Shown: positions 12,231-23,266 of the stretch, piece by piece
How positions within the stretch are numbered: position 1 is the stretch's first letter
Layout of the letters: the number at the start of each line of letters is the position of its first letter
Assembly: GCA_034440615.1 (NCBI GenBank)
Contig: JAOTOM010003124.1
Coordinates: 46,001-110,000, forward strand
DNA: 64,000 bases
Reading direction: 5' to 3'
From: Ashinkailepas kermadecensis
Taxonomy: Eukaryota; Arthropoda; Thecostraca; Neolepadidae
Notes under the pieces: model-generated
Seen by the model: only the letters and a program-made list of their open reading frames with translations
Database searches by the model: none
What the model was told of the DNA's origin: nothing
Made by a program: the position numbers and the translations under genes

Positions 12231-12752
12231 TGAATTGCTGGGAACGAGTTGGCGGACGATGCGGCGAGGCGAGCAGCGCATGCACCGTGTACTCGGTCGC
12301 TGCCGATTCCCGCCACGGACCATTACCGACAGATCTCCATCTTTCTCCTCAACAAGTAGAAAACAATGTGGGACGCGACCCAAGCGAACAAGCTGAGAGC
12401 TATCAAGCCACGTTCGGAACCATGTGATTCGTCCCGTCGTATGCTTAGGAAAGAAGAGGTGACACTGTGTCGTCTCCGCATAGGACACACTTACGCCACG
12501 CACGGTTACCTGCTATGCGGTGGCGACAGACCCCAATGCGCCACATGTCGATCACCACTGACAGTTCATCACGTTCTGATCTCGTGTCCTTCATATGCTG
12601 ACCAACGTAGACGCTATTTTGGATCTCTCCAGATGTCTTCTCTTAGCAATGTTCTTTCCAACAGCTCTCCCATTGTCCAATCGGGACGACTAATTTATTT
12701 CTTATCCGAAGTGTCGTTTTTAACTACATATACCCCTCATCGATATTCATGA
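12231..12752 (+). pseudogene. I-type LINE ORF2 C-terminus with Cys/His motif
   Basis: The frame resumes after the in-frame TGA with the end of RNase H, then a further ORF2 C-terminal domain at 12366-12752. It contains WDATQANKLRAIKP, RLRIGHTYATHGYLL and a zinc-knuckle-like CATCRSPLTVHHVLISC. This C-terminal module is usual in I and Jockey elements. Matching pieces occur on the minus strand at 18991-19316 and 51448-51657, showing three related copies in the window. Confidence 0.8.
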
Positions 12753-12830
12753 CGTGTAAAATTTGTAACAAAATAAAACGGTGTATTGATGCTTGGCACC
12801 GCTTCTAACCGCATCTCCATGATCATATGA

Positions 12831-12893
12831 GTTATGGGCGCAATATGACCATAGCAGTCGAAGCGCCAGAAAACCAAAATAACTAACTAACTC
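12831..12893 (+). mobile_element. I-type LINE 3' terminal tail
   Basis: The 3' end of the LINE reads TTATGGGCGCAATATGACC, then CAGTCGAAGCGCC and CCAAAATAACTAACTAACTC, finishing in a tetranucleotide-like AACT repeat. It is the reference for the other tails listed here. Confidence 0.75.
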
Positions 12894-13540
12894 CCCTCGG
12901 GGCTCCCAAAAATTGGCGTCGGTTGTCCCAGCTAAGCACAGCGTGGCCCCAAATTCGCATCGAAACCCGACAAGGATCAAGCCGGAGCCCTTCAAAATAG
13001 AGATTCCGAAAAATATATGTCCGAGCCAGGAAAATCGTTCCTTAGCTCAAACATACCACCAGATGCCTTAACAAATCGCATACGGCACCGAAAAACGTAC
13101 CGGAGCTGGACAAAATCGCCGCGGGACACAACAAGAAATGTCGCCGGGGGCCCGAGAAATCAGGCCATGGCTCGGACTATACATAATTCAGGAGAAGTCA
13201 ACAAAAATTGCGTCGAGCCCAGAAAACTGGCGTCGGATCCCCCCGGAACCACGCGCCTAGGCCCGAAAAGACGCGACGGGACCCCGATAAATTATACCGG
13301 AGCCCCCAATATCGTGCTGGGGTCCCACAAGTGTGAGCGAGGAACCCCAAATGAACACAAGGGGACCCTAAGAGCACAACTGGAGGACGAAAATGCACCT
13401 GGCCCTCCAAAGCGTACCGACCCTAGCAAAAAGCGGCAGGGCTTTAAAACCATACATATTTGTTATTTTAAAAAAACACACGAACACCATACAATTCTGT
13501 TAGCCTGCCAATCTTGGTCTGCCACACACCGGATCAAATA
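12894..13540 (-). repeat. GGGGCCCC-type array, copy 2 (inverted)
   Basis: Read on the minus strand this matches the array inside the hAT-like element at about 6690-7290, including the junction blocks GCCCTGCCGCTTTTTGC and CTTTGGAGGGCCAGGTGCATTTTCG. The 174-codon open frame at 13017-13541 is a by-product. No transposon termini are visible. Confidence 0.7.
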
Positions 13541-14214
13541 ATTTTCAACCAGCGATCACCCGTCTTTTCTGCTTCTCATCCTTTCCAACATCAATCATGA
13601 GACTTCTTTTGCCATGGACCAGCAAGTAAGCTACGTTCTTGCTTATTCTTTCTCCTCGCCAACATCGGTGACATTTACAACGGGGGACATCTTAGGGACG
13701 TATAGTACTATATCATGGAAACTAGAGCACACCACATACTCATTATTGAGGCTGTAATAAGTTTGTAACCCCCCCCCACCTACACACATAGCGGAAGTTC
13801 AACAAACTTCCGCTTTGTTTGTTTGCTTGAGACAACTTTGTTTGAACGGCAATAGGTACTAATGGTTTCACTTGCACCAGGAAGATAAACCTATTATTAC
13901 AAAAGAATCCATCAGTCGTGAATAGAGTTCGAAGTTCAGAGTGAAGTGTGAATTTGAAAGTACTTATGCTGCGATGATAGATCGTTTTCAGTACCACATG
14001 CTGCTGTTAGCCATAGACGCATCCATGGGGCCTGCCCCATCCTCCTTGGCGGTGAATGTTGTGTGTTCACTATTCAAATTATCGGGTTCTCTATCCAAAA
14101 GGGCTCAGCCATGGTACTTTGCGAAATCCCTGGGTGCGCCCGGCTGTTGACCCCCCCCCCCCACACACTTTTTTCAGACGTTTCTTCGCCTATGACCTGA
14201 ACCGCTCATCCTCA
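13541..14214. other. Unassigned sequence with a short perfect hairpin
   Basis: No gene is recognised. There is a C homopolymer near 13769, a 23-nt perfect hairpin at 13791-13813 (9-bp stem GCGGAAGTT, 5-nt loop), and a second C run at 14151-14162. Confidence 0.5.
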
Positions 14215-14234
14215 TATTGTTTATTGTTTATTGT
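14215..14234 (-). repeat. 3' tail repeat (AATAAAC) of a Jockey/CR1-like LINE
   Basis: On the minus strand the 3' UTR runs through GTTGGAGATGGTGG into AATAAAC repeats. This is taken as the 3' end of the element encoded at 14376-16471. Confidence 0.6.
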
Positions 14235-14375
14235 CCACCATCTCCAACAGCATATTGTGCCCTTTACAGGAGAAGTCATTAACTAAAAAAAACGTAAACA
14301 GAACAGGTGAACAGTTTTCAGGTCAAACAGGTAAACGGCTGTCAGAACTGCATCGATGCCCGATGGCTCCGCGGC

Positions 14376-15566
14376 TCAGATGTGAGCGAGTGACGCAGCA
14401 CAGTATCTGACCACCTGCGTCTTAAAAGCATTCAGCGGGTTCGTGAATATGTCCGCACTTGGTGTCATCGCTAAAAATGTGTTCGTTTCTCTTAATAATC
14501 TGTTAAATAAGCCACATCTAATGGTTTCTACACGTGCATACGGTACATGAAATAAAACAGGTTGCCTATTTCTCCTGACTGGGACACATAATCCAAAGTT
14601 CTGCAATAACACTGCTGAGTCCGTCCTGCCACATAAAACGTTTCGTAAAAACATGATGTCGGATTGTACGCGACGAGTGGACACAGACGTCATGTTATAA
14701 AAGCGAAGAAGGTCCTGATATTGTAGAGATTCCGGTCGAGGGGTGGCAGTACAGTGTTGAGCAAGCCACATTAAAAATTTATGTTCTACCCTATCAATCC
14801 TGGTCAGATGTGTTGTGGCTGCGCCTGCCCAGATGACGGAGCAATACTCAAGGCGAGACCTAATGTTCGCGTTATATGCCGCCAACAGAGCAATTTTCGA
14901 GAATTTACTGCCAGGAACCCCTGCTTGCATTGATCTAATAAACAGTCCGAGAGCTCGGTTCGCAGATGACACAGTTTTTGCCACATGTTGTGCGAATGTC
15001 AATTTGCTGTCCAGGTACACACCCAGGTCTCGCATCACAGTCTCACGCTGCAGCGTTGTATTGTGTACCTTATATTCGAAGCGCACAGGAGTACGACGGA
15101 GAGTCATTGTGAATGACCTACATTTCAGATGGTTCAAAGATAGCATCCAGTCTGCGGACCACTTGCAGAGGGAATCAATATCCCTCTGCAGGCGGGTCGC
15201 GTCCTCCACAGACGCTACCCTCCTAAAAATGTTGACGTCATCAGCTAATATCAGACATTCCGAGTCAATCCTGGATGGCAGGTCGTTCACAAACAGGGCA
15301 AATAACAGAGGGGCCAGCAAGCTCCCTTCCGGTACACCGGAAGTGACATCAGCCCAGTCCGAGACCGCCCCGTTGACTATCACCCGCTGGCGGCGACCAG
15401 TCAGGTATGAGCGAATCAGAGAGATAATTTTGTCTGAAACATGATATGCATTTTCGAGCTTGTATAGTAACAGCTTATGGTTGACACTTTGGAAAGCCGA
15501 AGAGTAGTCCGTATAGATTGCATCTGTCTGGCAACCAGCAGCGACCGAATCCCAGGCGTGTCTCAA
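14376..15566 (-). pseudogene. Jockey/CR1-like LINE reverse transcriptase, C-terminal part
   Basis: A 396-codon open frame covers the palm and thumb of a non-LTR reverse transcriptase. Visible motifs are AIYTDYSSAFQSVNH (block with the first catalytic Asp), SGVPEGSLLAPLLF, the catalytic ILADDVNIF, KCRSFTMT, and DLGVYLDSKLTF. A thumb region (IRSRLEYCSVIWAG, RIDRVEHKFL) follows. There is no RNase H, and the protein ends shortly after AASLAHI, as in Jockey/CR1 elements. The preceding fingers lie in another frame (15563-16471), so a frameshift at about 15560 splits the protein. The GVPEG variant replaces the usual GVPQG. Confidence 0.85.
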
Positions 15567-16471
15567 GAAAACTGCCAGATTTGAAGCACATGACCCTTTA
15601 GGAATAAACCGTGCTGGGTGTCAGTCAGTACTGGCAAAATGTGAGCACTCAAAACATTGTAAATGATTTTTTCTAAAATCTTGCCACACAGGCAAAGAAG
15701 TGAAACGGCTCGGTAGTTCGTCGGATTTTTCCGGTTGCCTTTCTTATATATTGGTGTGATGTTTGCCATTTTCCATCGGTTCGGAAATTTTCCCTGCCTG
15801 ATGGAAAGGATACAAATTTTGTACAGCGGAACGCATAATTGGTCAGCACACTCTTGGAGGATTCGGGAGCTGATATTATCTGGTCCACATGCTTTGTGCG
15901 GGTCAAGTCCAATGAGAATCGTGTGGATTTGTTCTAATGAGGGCCGAAAGTCTGTAAGATTAGACAATCCGTAGTCCTGTAATGGTGGGTACTGGGCTAC
16001 ATCCCGTGCTGTGAACTTGGCTGAAAAGGCTCTGTTCAGCAGGTTGGCGCGTCCAACGTCGTCGCTGATTAACGTGTTTCCGTCTAGCAGAGACGGAACG
16101 GAATCACTCCTTTTAAAACATTTCAAAAATGACCAGTATCGCTTTGGGTTTATCTTAAAATCCTCCACTAGTCCCCTCAGATAACTGCAGTAGCTGCGTC
16201 CGATCAGACGTTTGAAGAAGTCGCGTTTGTCTGCAAAATCGCGCCGAATGACACCGTCACTCGGGTGCCTTTTCATTCGACGATGTGCACATTCCTTCGT
16301 GGCTAGTGCGCGCCTGGCCTCACCGTCAAACCAGGGCGGGAGTCTACGGCGAGGAGTCAAGACTGGCACATGATCACGAATAGCAGCTTCGATTAACGAG
16401 TAAAACATCTGAACAGCATTGTCAACATCTACATATGATGCATGGCAAGCATTGCAACACATTAAGGACAC
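15563..16471 (-). pseudogene. Jockey/CR1-like LINE linker and reverse transcriptase fingers
   Basis: A 302-codon frame begins in the endonuclease-RT linker (LPPWFDGEARRAL; YWSFLKCFKRSD) and continues into fingers motifs (LDPHKACGPDNISSRIL; WKMANITPIYKKGNRKNPTNYRAVSLL; then TDTQHGLFLKG). Its end overlaps the start of the downstream block, showing a frameshift. The endonuclease is absent, so this copy is 5'-truncated at about 16480, the usual result of incomplete reverse transcription. Confidence 0.85.
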
Positions 16472-16480
16472 GGGAACAAT

Positions 16481-17129
16481 ATGAAAGGTTTAATGTATAG
16501 TTCCGCTACAGGTTACCAGTCAATCGGGACGATTTCCCTCAATGGATAGCCTCTGATCAGATCTTGACAGGCAACAGACGACCTACAGCAGAATCTCGAC
16601 TGTCAATCAGGTGATTTCCACGCCATCACGGGACGCGTCTATTTCGCTTCGCATACACTTCGTTTGGAGTACCTAAGAGCACAACGCCTCGCCTCACTTT
16701 ATCTCCCCCCCTCGCTAGAAAAGGTAGCGAAATGCTACGCGAAGGTAGGGGTTCGCCCTCCCCCCTCTGAGCTTCCATCGCGGAGGGTTGCCATACCACT
16801 AACTCGCCATTTCGCCTTTGATTGAGATACGGACACGGGGAAACGGAAAATATGGACAAGGATACAGGCCCCTGATGCTGGATCCCGATGAACAAGTGCA
16901 GACAGCGCCCTGAATACTGCATCCTAGCTGGACTTGTCATCGAAGACAGTGGGAACGTGGTCGCCACAGCCGTATGCAGCATTGCTGTATACGTTCTCAC
17001 CGCCACCGATATCAAGTCCAGGTCGGATGCACTGTACAGCGTTCGGAGCGCAGCGCTCGTTCAAGTCCAACGCCCCGAAAACTGTTAAACATTCTGCAGT
17101 CCAGGCTGTTCAGACATACGTATCAATTT
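16481..17129. other. Unassigned sequence
   Basis: Short open frames on both strands resemble nothing I recognise. It separates a truncated LINE from the next GGGGCCCC array. Confidence 0.4.
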
Positions 17130-18862
17130 TCCTCGCATGTTTTCTGGTGTAACATGTAACATGTCAGAGCGATTTTCCTGGCTCGGGCACTTATTTTTCG
17201 GAATCGCTTCATATTTTGGAGGGCCTCGGCTTGATTTTTGTGCAGTCCCGATACGATTTTTGGAGCCACGCTATGCTTGCAGAGGGGAATAGTTGATGCC
17301 CGGGCTTGGATTTTTGGGACTACCGACAGGAATTTCGGGTCCCGAGCACGACATTTTTTTTTGGGGGGGGCTCGGCACGAGTTCGCGGGGTCCGTTGCAC
17401 TTAGCTGGGCCCCATTGCGGCTTTTCCGGGCCCCGGCGCAAATTTTCGCGGGCCCGGTACGAGTTGTTTTTGTGCTCGCTGTGCTTGTATTCATTTAGAG
17501 TCCCCTACGCGAAATCTGGGGCCCAGACGCGAATTTATGGGCCCCAGCGCGATTTTTGGCATCCGTCGCGATTCTTGGGAGCCCGCCCCTTCAGGAGGGG
17601 CGGGGAGGGCATTTTCCTGTGGCACGATACTGCGGCTGCTCAAGGAGTTTTTATTTTAGCTGATGGCACCCTCCGGGGTAGAAAGGCCCTTCGAATAATT
17701 TTCTGTCGGTACCGGTTCTGAATTTTCCGGTGCTGGTGTCGATTCGATGGAGTTCCCTTGTGACTATTGGTGTCAAGTTCTATATTTTTGTAAGCCTCCT
17801 GCAAGATATTTTGGACCCAGGTACGATTCTTCGGGCTCTCGGTGCGTTTTGGGATCGTCGAACTCCCGGTGCGAGTGACATTTCGGGTAGAAATTGATTT
17901 TCGGGGAGCCAGCTGCGACTTGTGGGGCTCCGGCCCTACTTCTTGCTCCCAATAAGATTTTCAAGGACGGCGGTGTCACATTTTTACCTCTAAGTCGTTT
18001 TTTTCGTCCCCGTTGTCACTTATTTGGATTCCTAGCACGAGTTTTGGTGTCCACGACACGTCTTGGGGGCTCAATACGTTTTTAGGGCTTTTGGAGCGAT
18101 TGTTGGGACCCCAGAGTGATTTTTCATGTCCGGACTATTTTTTGTTGCCCCGGCTTCATTTTTGGGTGGTCCCGATGACACTTTTGGGGCCCCGTTGTAA
18201 CCTGTCGTGCCCACAGCGTGATTTTCATGGGGCCATGCGAAACTTTTTGGTAATGACCCCAATGTGGCCCATGGGGCCACAGGGGCCCGTGCGATTTTTT
18301 GGGGCCCCCAGCGTCGTTTTAAGGGTGCCCCTGCGCGGCTTTTTGGGGCCCCAAATGAGATTTGTGGGGGCCCCGTGCTATCTTTCGGGCTCCCAGCGCC
18401 ATTTTCAGGGGTCCCTGCGCGGCTTTTTGGGCCCCCAATGTGATTTGTAGGGACCCGGTGCGATTTTTGGGGCCCCAGTGAACTTCAGGGTCCTTAGTGC
18501 GATTTTGGGGGCCCAGCGTCATTTTAAGGGCCCCTGTGCGAATTTTTGGGCCCCCAGCGTCGTTTTCAGGGCCCCAATGTAATTTTCAGGGGCCCCGTGC
18601 TATCTTTGAAGCCCCAAACGTTATTTTCCGGGGTCCCTACGCGACGTTTTGGTGCACCAATTTGATTTTTAGGGGCCAAGTGCGATTTCTGGGGCCCCAA
18701 TGTGATTTTCAGTGACCTTGATGTCATTTTGGGGGCCCCTGCGTCATTTCAGGGACCACTGTTCGACTTTTGGGCCCATGTGATTTTCAGGGCCACAGTG
18801 AGTTTCTTTGGGGCCCCAACTGGATTTTAAGGGCACCTAGCGCAATTTTTCCGAACTCCGGA
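17130..18862 (+). repeat. GGGGCCCC-type array, copy 3
   Basis: This is co-linear with 7130-8290 of the hAT-like element. Shared blocks include the start with ATTTTCCTGGCTCGGGCA, the centre with GATGGCACCCTCCGGGGT, and GTCGATTCGATGGAG. The right half (18290-18850) has a purer short repeat (GGGGCCCCAGTGCGATTTT type). It lacks recognisable hAT termini and is cut at 18862 by an I-type LINE tail. Confidence 0.75.
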
Positions 18863-18925
18863 TTGTTGGTTGGTTGTTAGGGTTTTAGGGCGCGTCAACT
18901 GCATTGGTTATACAGCGCCCATAAC
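18863..18925 (-). mobile_element. I-type LINE tail of a minus-strand copy
   Basis: The plus strand reads TTGTTGGTTGGTTGTTAGGG, then GGGCGCGTCAACTGC and CAGCGCCCATAAC. This is the complement of the 3' tail of the plus-strand element. ORF2 of the same family follows to the right on the minus strand. Confidence 0.75.
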
Positions 18926-18990
18926 AAAACTATTTAACCTGTGTCAATCCTAAACAATCCTAGCGTGCGAGCTTGCTCCCGTACAAGGGA

Positions 18991-19316
18991 TTAGACCGGA
19001 GAATATATAGAATTGAAGTTTACCTTCAAAAGAAAGTGGAACAATTGACCAGAATTGATTGCGACCGATTCATCCCCCAGAACGTCACGAATTGACAGTG
19101 ACTGCGAACGACCAAAGTAGTGCTTGTAAGCATCAGAAAGCGGAGGGCATGAGGTTAGAATATGACGCACCGAAAGCGTCCTTGGCATCTCGGGCACATG
19201 GGCGCATCATCACCACAAAGAATATATCTGTGCGTTGCGTACGTGTGGCCAATGCGTAAGCGGCACAGTGTCACCTCGTCTCGTCTAGTCCTACGCGAGC
19301 TCGAGGACCACTGGCC
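18991..19316 (-). pseudogene. I-type LINE ORF2 C-terminus (minus copy)
   Basis: Minus-strand translation gives RRTRRDEVTLCRLRIGHTYAT, then a segment with SVRHILTSCPPLSDAYKHYFG and INSGQLFHFLL. These match the C-terminal domain of the plus-strand element at 12430-12740. The part encoding the region just upstream in the protein is found inverted at 19317-19465. Confidence 0.75.
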
Positions 19317-19465
19317 TATGTATATATATATATCGTCATCAAAGATTATGTTTTTCGTGAGTGGCGGGTGCTTTGGGACGCGGTCGGTGAAATCAAGCTT
19401 AGGACAATTAAACCTAGCATCGGCCAGTGGTCCTCGAGCTCGCGTAGGACTAGACGAGACGAGGT
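19273..19465. repeat. Perfect 44-bp inverted repeat with inverted LINE segment
   Basis: The arm at 19273-19316 is the exact reverse complement of 19422-19465, with a 105-bp spacer. The plus strand of the spacer and right arm encodes LWDAVGEIKLRTIKP followed by QWSSSSRRTRRDEV, which is LINE ORF2 sequence. The flanking ORF2 pieces are on the minus strand. Confidence 0.85.
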
Positions 19466-19478
19466 GTATCTATGTGTA

Positions 19479-19483
19479 TATAT

Positions 19484-19562
<79 letters not shown>
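19479..19562. repeat. (TA)n microsatellite
   Basis: An almost pure TA run of about 80 bp lies between the inverted LINE segment and the RNase H segment. Confidence 0.95.
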
Positions 19563-19564
<2 letters not shown>

Positions 19565-20330
19565 CAGGAATGGGCATATAACGTGTACATGGTTTCGGTG
19601 CTGCTCGCTTTGCAGCCGCGTGAGCGGCCTCTTTGCCTAATATACCGACGTGGCTTTGAATCCAGCACATAACGACAGTCTTATCCTCTACACGTAGTGA
19701 CGTCAACCATAAAACTATTTCGTGGGCAATGGAATGTGATGAATTAAAAGATCTCAGTGCCAAAAGACTACTGAGACTATCTGTTAGGATGAGGTGTAAT
19801 GTTTCATCAGATACTTGTATAAAACACAAAGCTTTGCTTATGGCTACTAACTCGGATGTGAAGAATGATGCCTGCACAGGTAGCGTAAAAGATCGTGTGG
19901 CGGAGCCGATAACAAACGCCGAGCCAACACCAGCTTCAATCTTTGAACTGTCCGCGTATGTTGTCTTGTAGCCGACGTAGGACCAATGAGGTCCAGAGCT
20001 TTAATTCGGAACTCCTGAGGTAGGGTATTATGTTTGTAGTTTTCGCTCAGGGTAACATCAATTGTCGGTGACAGTAACTGCAAGGGAGGAGTATCCAGAG
20101 CGCTTGGTTTTATCACGTTACGGAAAGTGATTCCACTTCGATACACTGCATTATAGAGCCTGACACAGAAAGCTACCGAACGCTGATTAGATAATCCACG
20201 GAATAAGTTCACAATGCGTGACGAAAACACCATATCATGTGTGGGATAGTCTGGAAATTGTGAGAGCTTGTACGCGTATATCATTCCCAGCATGAGACGA
20301 CGCAAGGCAACATGCTCATGAGCTTCAACA
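19563..20330 (-). pseudogene. I-type LINE ORF2: RNase H and connection (minus copy)
   Basis: The minus strand encodes FTSELVAISKALCFIQV and LILTDSLSSLLAL, then WIQSHVGILGKEAAHAAAKR (RNase H with Glu, Asp and the late C-terminal helix, in which the usual GN-EAD Asp is replaced: GKEAAHAAA). Upstream the frame of 19847-20305 encodes RLMLGMIYAYKLSQFPDYP and RLYNAVYRSG, matching RLGMRYACKLRQLPDHP of the plus-strand copy. The copy is truncated at about 20330 and frameshifted near 19860. Confidence 0.78.
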
Positions 20331-20737
20331 ACACATCCTCGAGAAGGTTTCGTAGGTATATTTACTAATAGGGAAAGTGAGTTTAGTAGGAATATTTACT
20401 AAACTTCCGCATGTTTAGTAGGCATTTTTTAGTAAAGTTGCCTATGGAGATATATACAGTGCAGATATATACAGTATTTGGATACCCGTGACTTTTCTTG
20501 TGTAAGTAACAGTGGTGCGTCGCGGGCACTCCCTGTTCTGTTTTTTACCCGCAATCTTGTAGTTATGCCAGTCGGGGGCTGGGTGAGGGCAGATGGGTAC
20601 GCCGGTGTAGTTCTCGCCGTTGTTCTCAGTTTGCGCCTTAGGTACGTATATAGGTAAGACATGTACCAATGTGAAACCAGATATCCAAGAACGCACCAAC
20701 ATCGTACCTGGGTAGGTACATAGGTATATGTACATAT

Positions 20738-20739
<2 letters not shown>
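20331..20739. other. Unassigned sequence with foldback motif
   Basis: No gene is seen. Near 20378-20440 the words GTTTAGTAGG and TTTACTAAAC recur in both orientations, an imperfect foldback. GGTA/TACC-rich words begin near 20640. Confidence 0.4.
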
Positions 20740-20815
<76 letters not shown>

Positions 20816-20868
20816 CATATATATATGCATATATATATATATATGCATATATATATGCATATATATAT

Positions 20869-20955
<87 letters not shown>
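20740..20955. repeat. Compound (TA)n microsatellite with ATGCAT interruptions
   Basis: This is a run of TA dinucleotides broken by ATATGCATAT and ACACAC segments. It is partly palindromic. Open frames here (Tyr-Ile runs) are artefacts of the repeat. Confidence 0.95.
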
Positions 20956-20956
<1 letters not shown>

Positions 20957-20985
20957 ATATTTATGTCTTTTATGTCTTTATGTCA
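20957..20985 (+). repeat. Short (TTTATGTC)n run resembling the CR1 LINE tail
   Basis: TTTATGTCTTTTATGTCTTTATGTC matches the tail seen next to the CR1-type copies at 59440-59475 and, inverted, 59876-59900 and 62296-62320. No CR1 body precedes it. Confidence 0.4.
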
Positions 20986-21542
20986 ACTGTTGATGGTGCA
21001 GTGCTGATGTCTTTGGAACATGCCATGTTGATGTGCATTGCTGGAAATCATATTAGCTTTGGTGAATTAGAAATAATTTCCCTCTATTAATTTCAAAACA
21101 ATGATTTTAACTTTCCACATTCATTCAAGTCACACTTCCACTATCAAAGACAAGGAAGCCTGTATCCAGTTTTGCATGCAGCCCACATTTCATTACTTGC
21201 ACCTCAGTGATAGGCCTAGTAAACTTTTGAAAGAATAAATATCATAATGCCACAAGACACAAATGTTAGCACACTAGGTACCTACATAGGTAGGTGCCTA
21301 CCTACCTACCAGGATATAACTCTCCTATGTTTGGAGGGACACCTGCCTCTGCCTTCCTCATATTTATGAAATTTAACAATAGGCATTTAATGTAAAGAAT
21401 GAAATCCAAAACCTTGTCTACCATTCCAATAATGTTCCGGAACGTCACCTTCCGGTTGGTACCTACTTAGATGCATGGGTACCGCGTAAATTAAAATATG
21501 GCGTACAGCGCAGCACAGCACCGTGAGACCATACTATGATAC
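20986..21542. other. Unassigned sequence with GGTA/TACC repeats
   Basis: No gene is recognised. A small GGTAGGTGCCTACCTACC inverted motif lies at 21276-21311. Confidence 0.4.
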
Positions 21543-21982
21543 TGTAAGACGGCTTACATTTTTAACACGGCGTTTCACGCAGTCGCCATGCGGCGGCCCG
21601 ACACGAAAAATCCAGCCGCCGCGACCGGAAACCCGTGGCAGGTGCGGATAAATTTGTGAAAAGCCAGCGCAAACACGAAGCCTACTCGTCGCCGATACGC
21701 CCACACACTGTCCATAGCGGCCACTTGAAGCTGCCTCGAATGCAAGCAGTGACTTCCGCCCAGCCACGGGTATCAGCCTGACCCAGTAACCTGGAAACAG
21801 CTACCGCTCAGGAACTGCCAACTGCCAACCGCCAATCAGCGGCCGGCAGTCGGCAGTCACCAGTCACCAGTCACCAATCACCAGTCACCAGCGTCACCAG
21901 CCGGCACCATCAGCCACCAGCCAGGCCACGGAGCACAAAGAGCCTGACGTGCGTTGTCTGATATCTGGGGCCGGCCGCGCCA

Positions 21983-21990
21983 TTTATAAG
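21983..21990 (+). promoter_or_regulatory. Candidate LTR TATA box
   Basis: TTTATAAG lies 440 bp into the 5' LTR and is preserved at 32074-32081 in the 3' LTR, with the surrounding CATTTATAAGCGCCAC identical. Confidence 0.5.
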
Positions 21991-22746
21991 CGCCACCCCG
22001 GAGGAGTCGGGACACGTCACCGAAGGCAGTCGTCGGGGACACACCACCCGAGGCAGCGCGGCGCCCCAAGGAGCGCGGACATCACCCAAGGCAGTCGTCG
22101 CAGAGAGACCACCCAAGGCAGTCGTCGGAGGCGGACACCATCCGAGGCAGCCGCCGGAGGCGTACCACCCACGGCTGTGACGGAGGAGGAACATTCGACG
22201 GAATCGCCGAGAAGCTCGCACATCCAACAGAATCGTTCGGGAGTCGCTCGCGAGCCGAGTGGAGTGATTGTGGTAAATCTATGAACTTCGAGTCGGCGCG
22301 GCCACTACGCGAAATGTGAGTGAACTAGAGCAAGGAGTGGCAATGTATCCCGTGAACCGTCATGCCCAAAAACGTGATCCGTCCGTCACCGGTCGTTTTG
22401 CATATGTGATGGCCCCAGCCAGCGGTGGGATATGGGTATCCGTCTGCCCCGGGAAGAGTAAAAATGGAGGAGCGAATTCTGGCAAATAAGGTTCTTATGG
22501 AGCATAGTTTTCAGGGTTGGTGGGGAGATACCTGAATGTTATATCGTTTAGACATGCATGGTGTTTAAGGTTGGTGTGGATGATACACGAATGTTTTACT
22601 ATCCATGAATGCTTATACTCTGAATGGAAGGAAAAGAATACATAACCACGCACACACATAACTGATTAGAGTTTAAGTGACTGAGGAACCACTGGTTCCG
22701 GGAAGACGTTAGTGAAGAGGGCATTTCTTCTGGCTCACTGCAGTCA

Positions 22747-22752
22747 AATAAA
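22747..22752 (+). promoter_or_regulatory. Candidate LTR polyadenylation signal
   Basis: AATAAA within CAGTCAAATAAACCCCCTT, conserved at 32857-32862 in the other LTR, downstream of the TATA-like box. Confidence 0.5.
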
Positions 22753-22864
22753 CCCCCTTCTTTCCATGGGGAATTAAAGTAGCTTAGATCTGCTGGGGCC
22801 CCACGTCACTCAGCGATTATGGTCAAGGTGGGAATACCCCCGGTCTCTTCCCCACTGTCACTCT

Positions 22865-23266
<402 letters not shown>

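Noticed and set aside
13017..13541. 174-codon plus-strand frame
   Set aside because: It lies antisense in the GGGGCCCC array and is a product of its composition.
20429..21090. Tyr-Ile repeat proteins
   Set aside because: They are translations of a (TA)n microsatellite.
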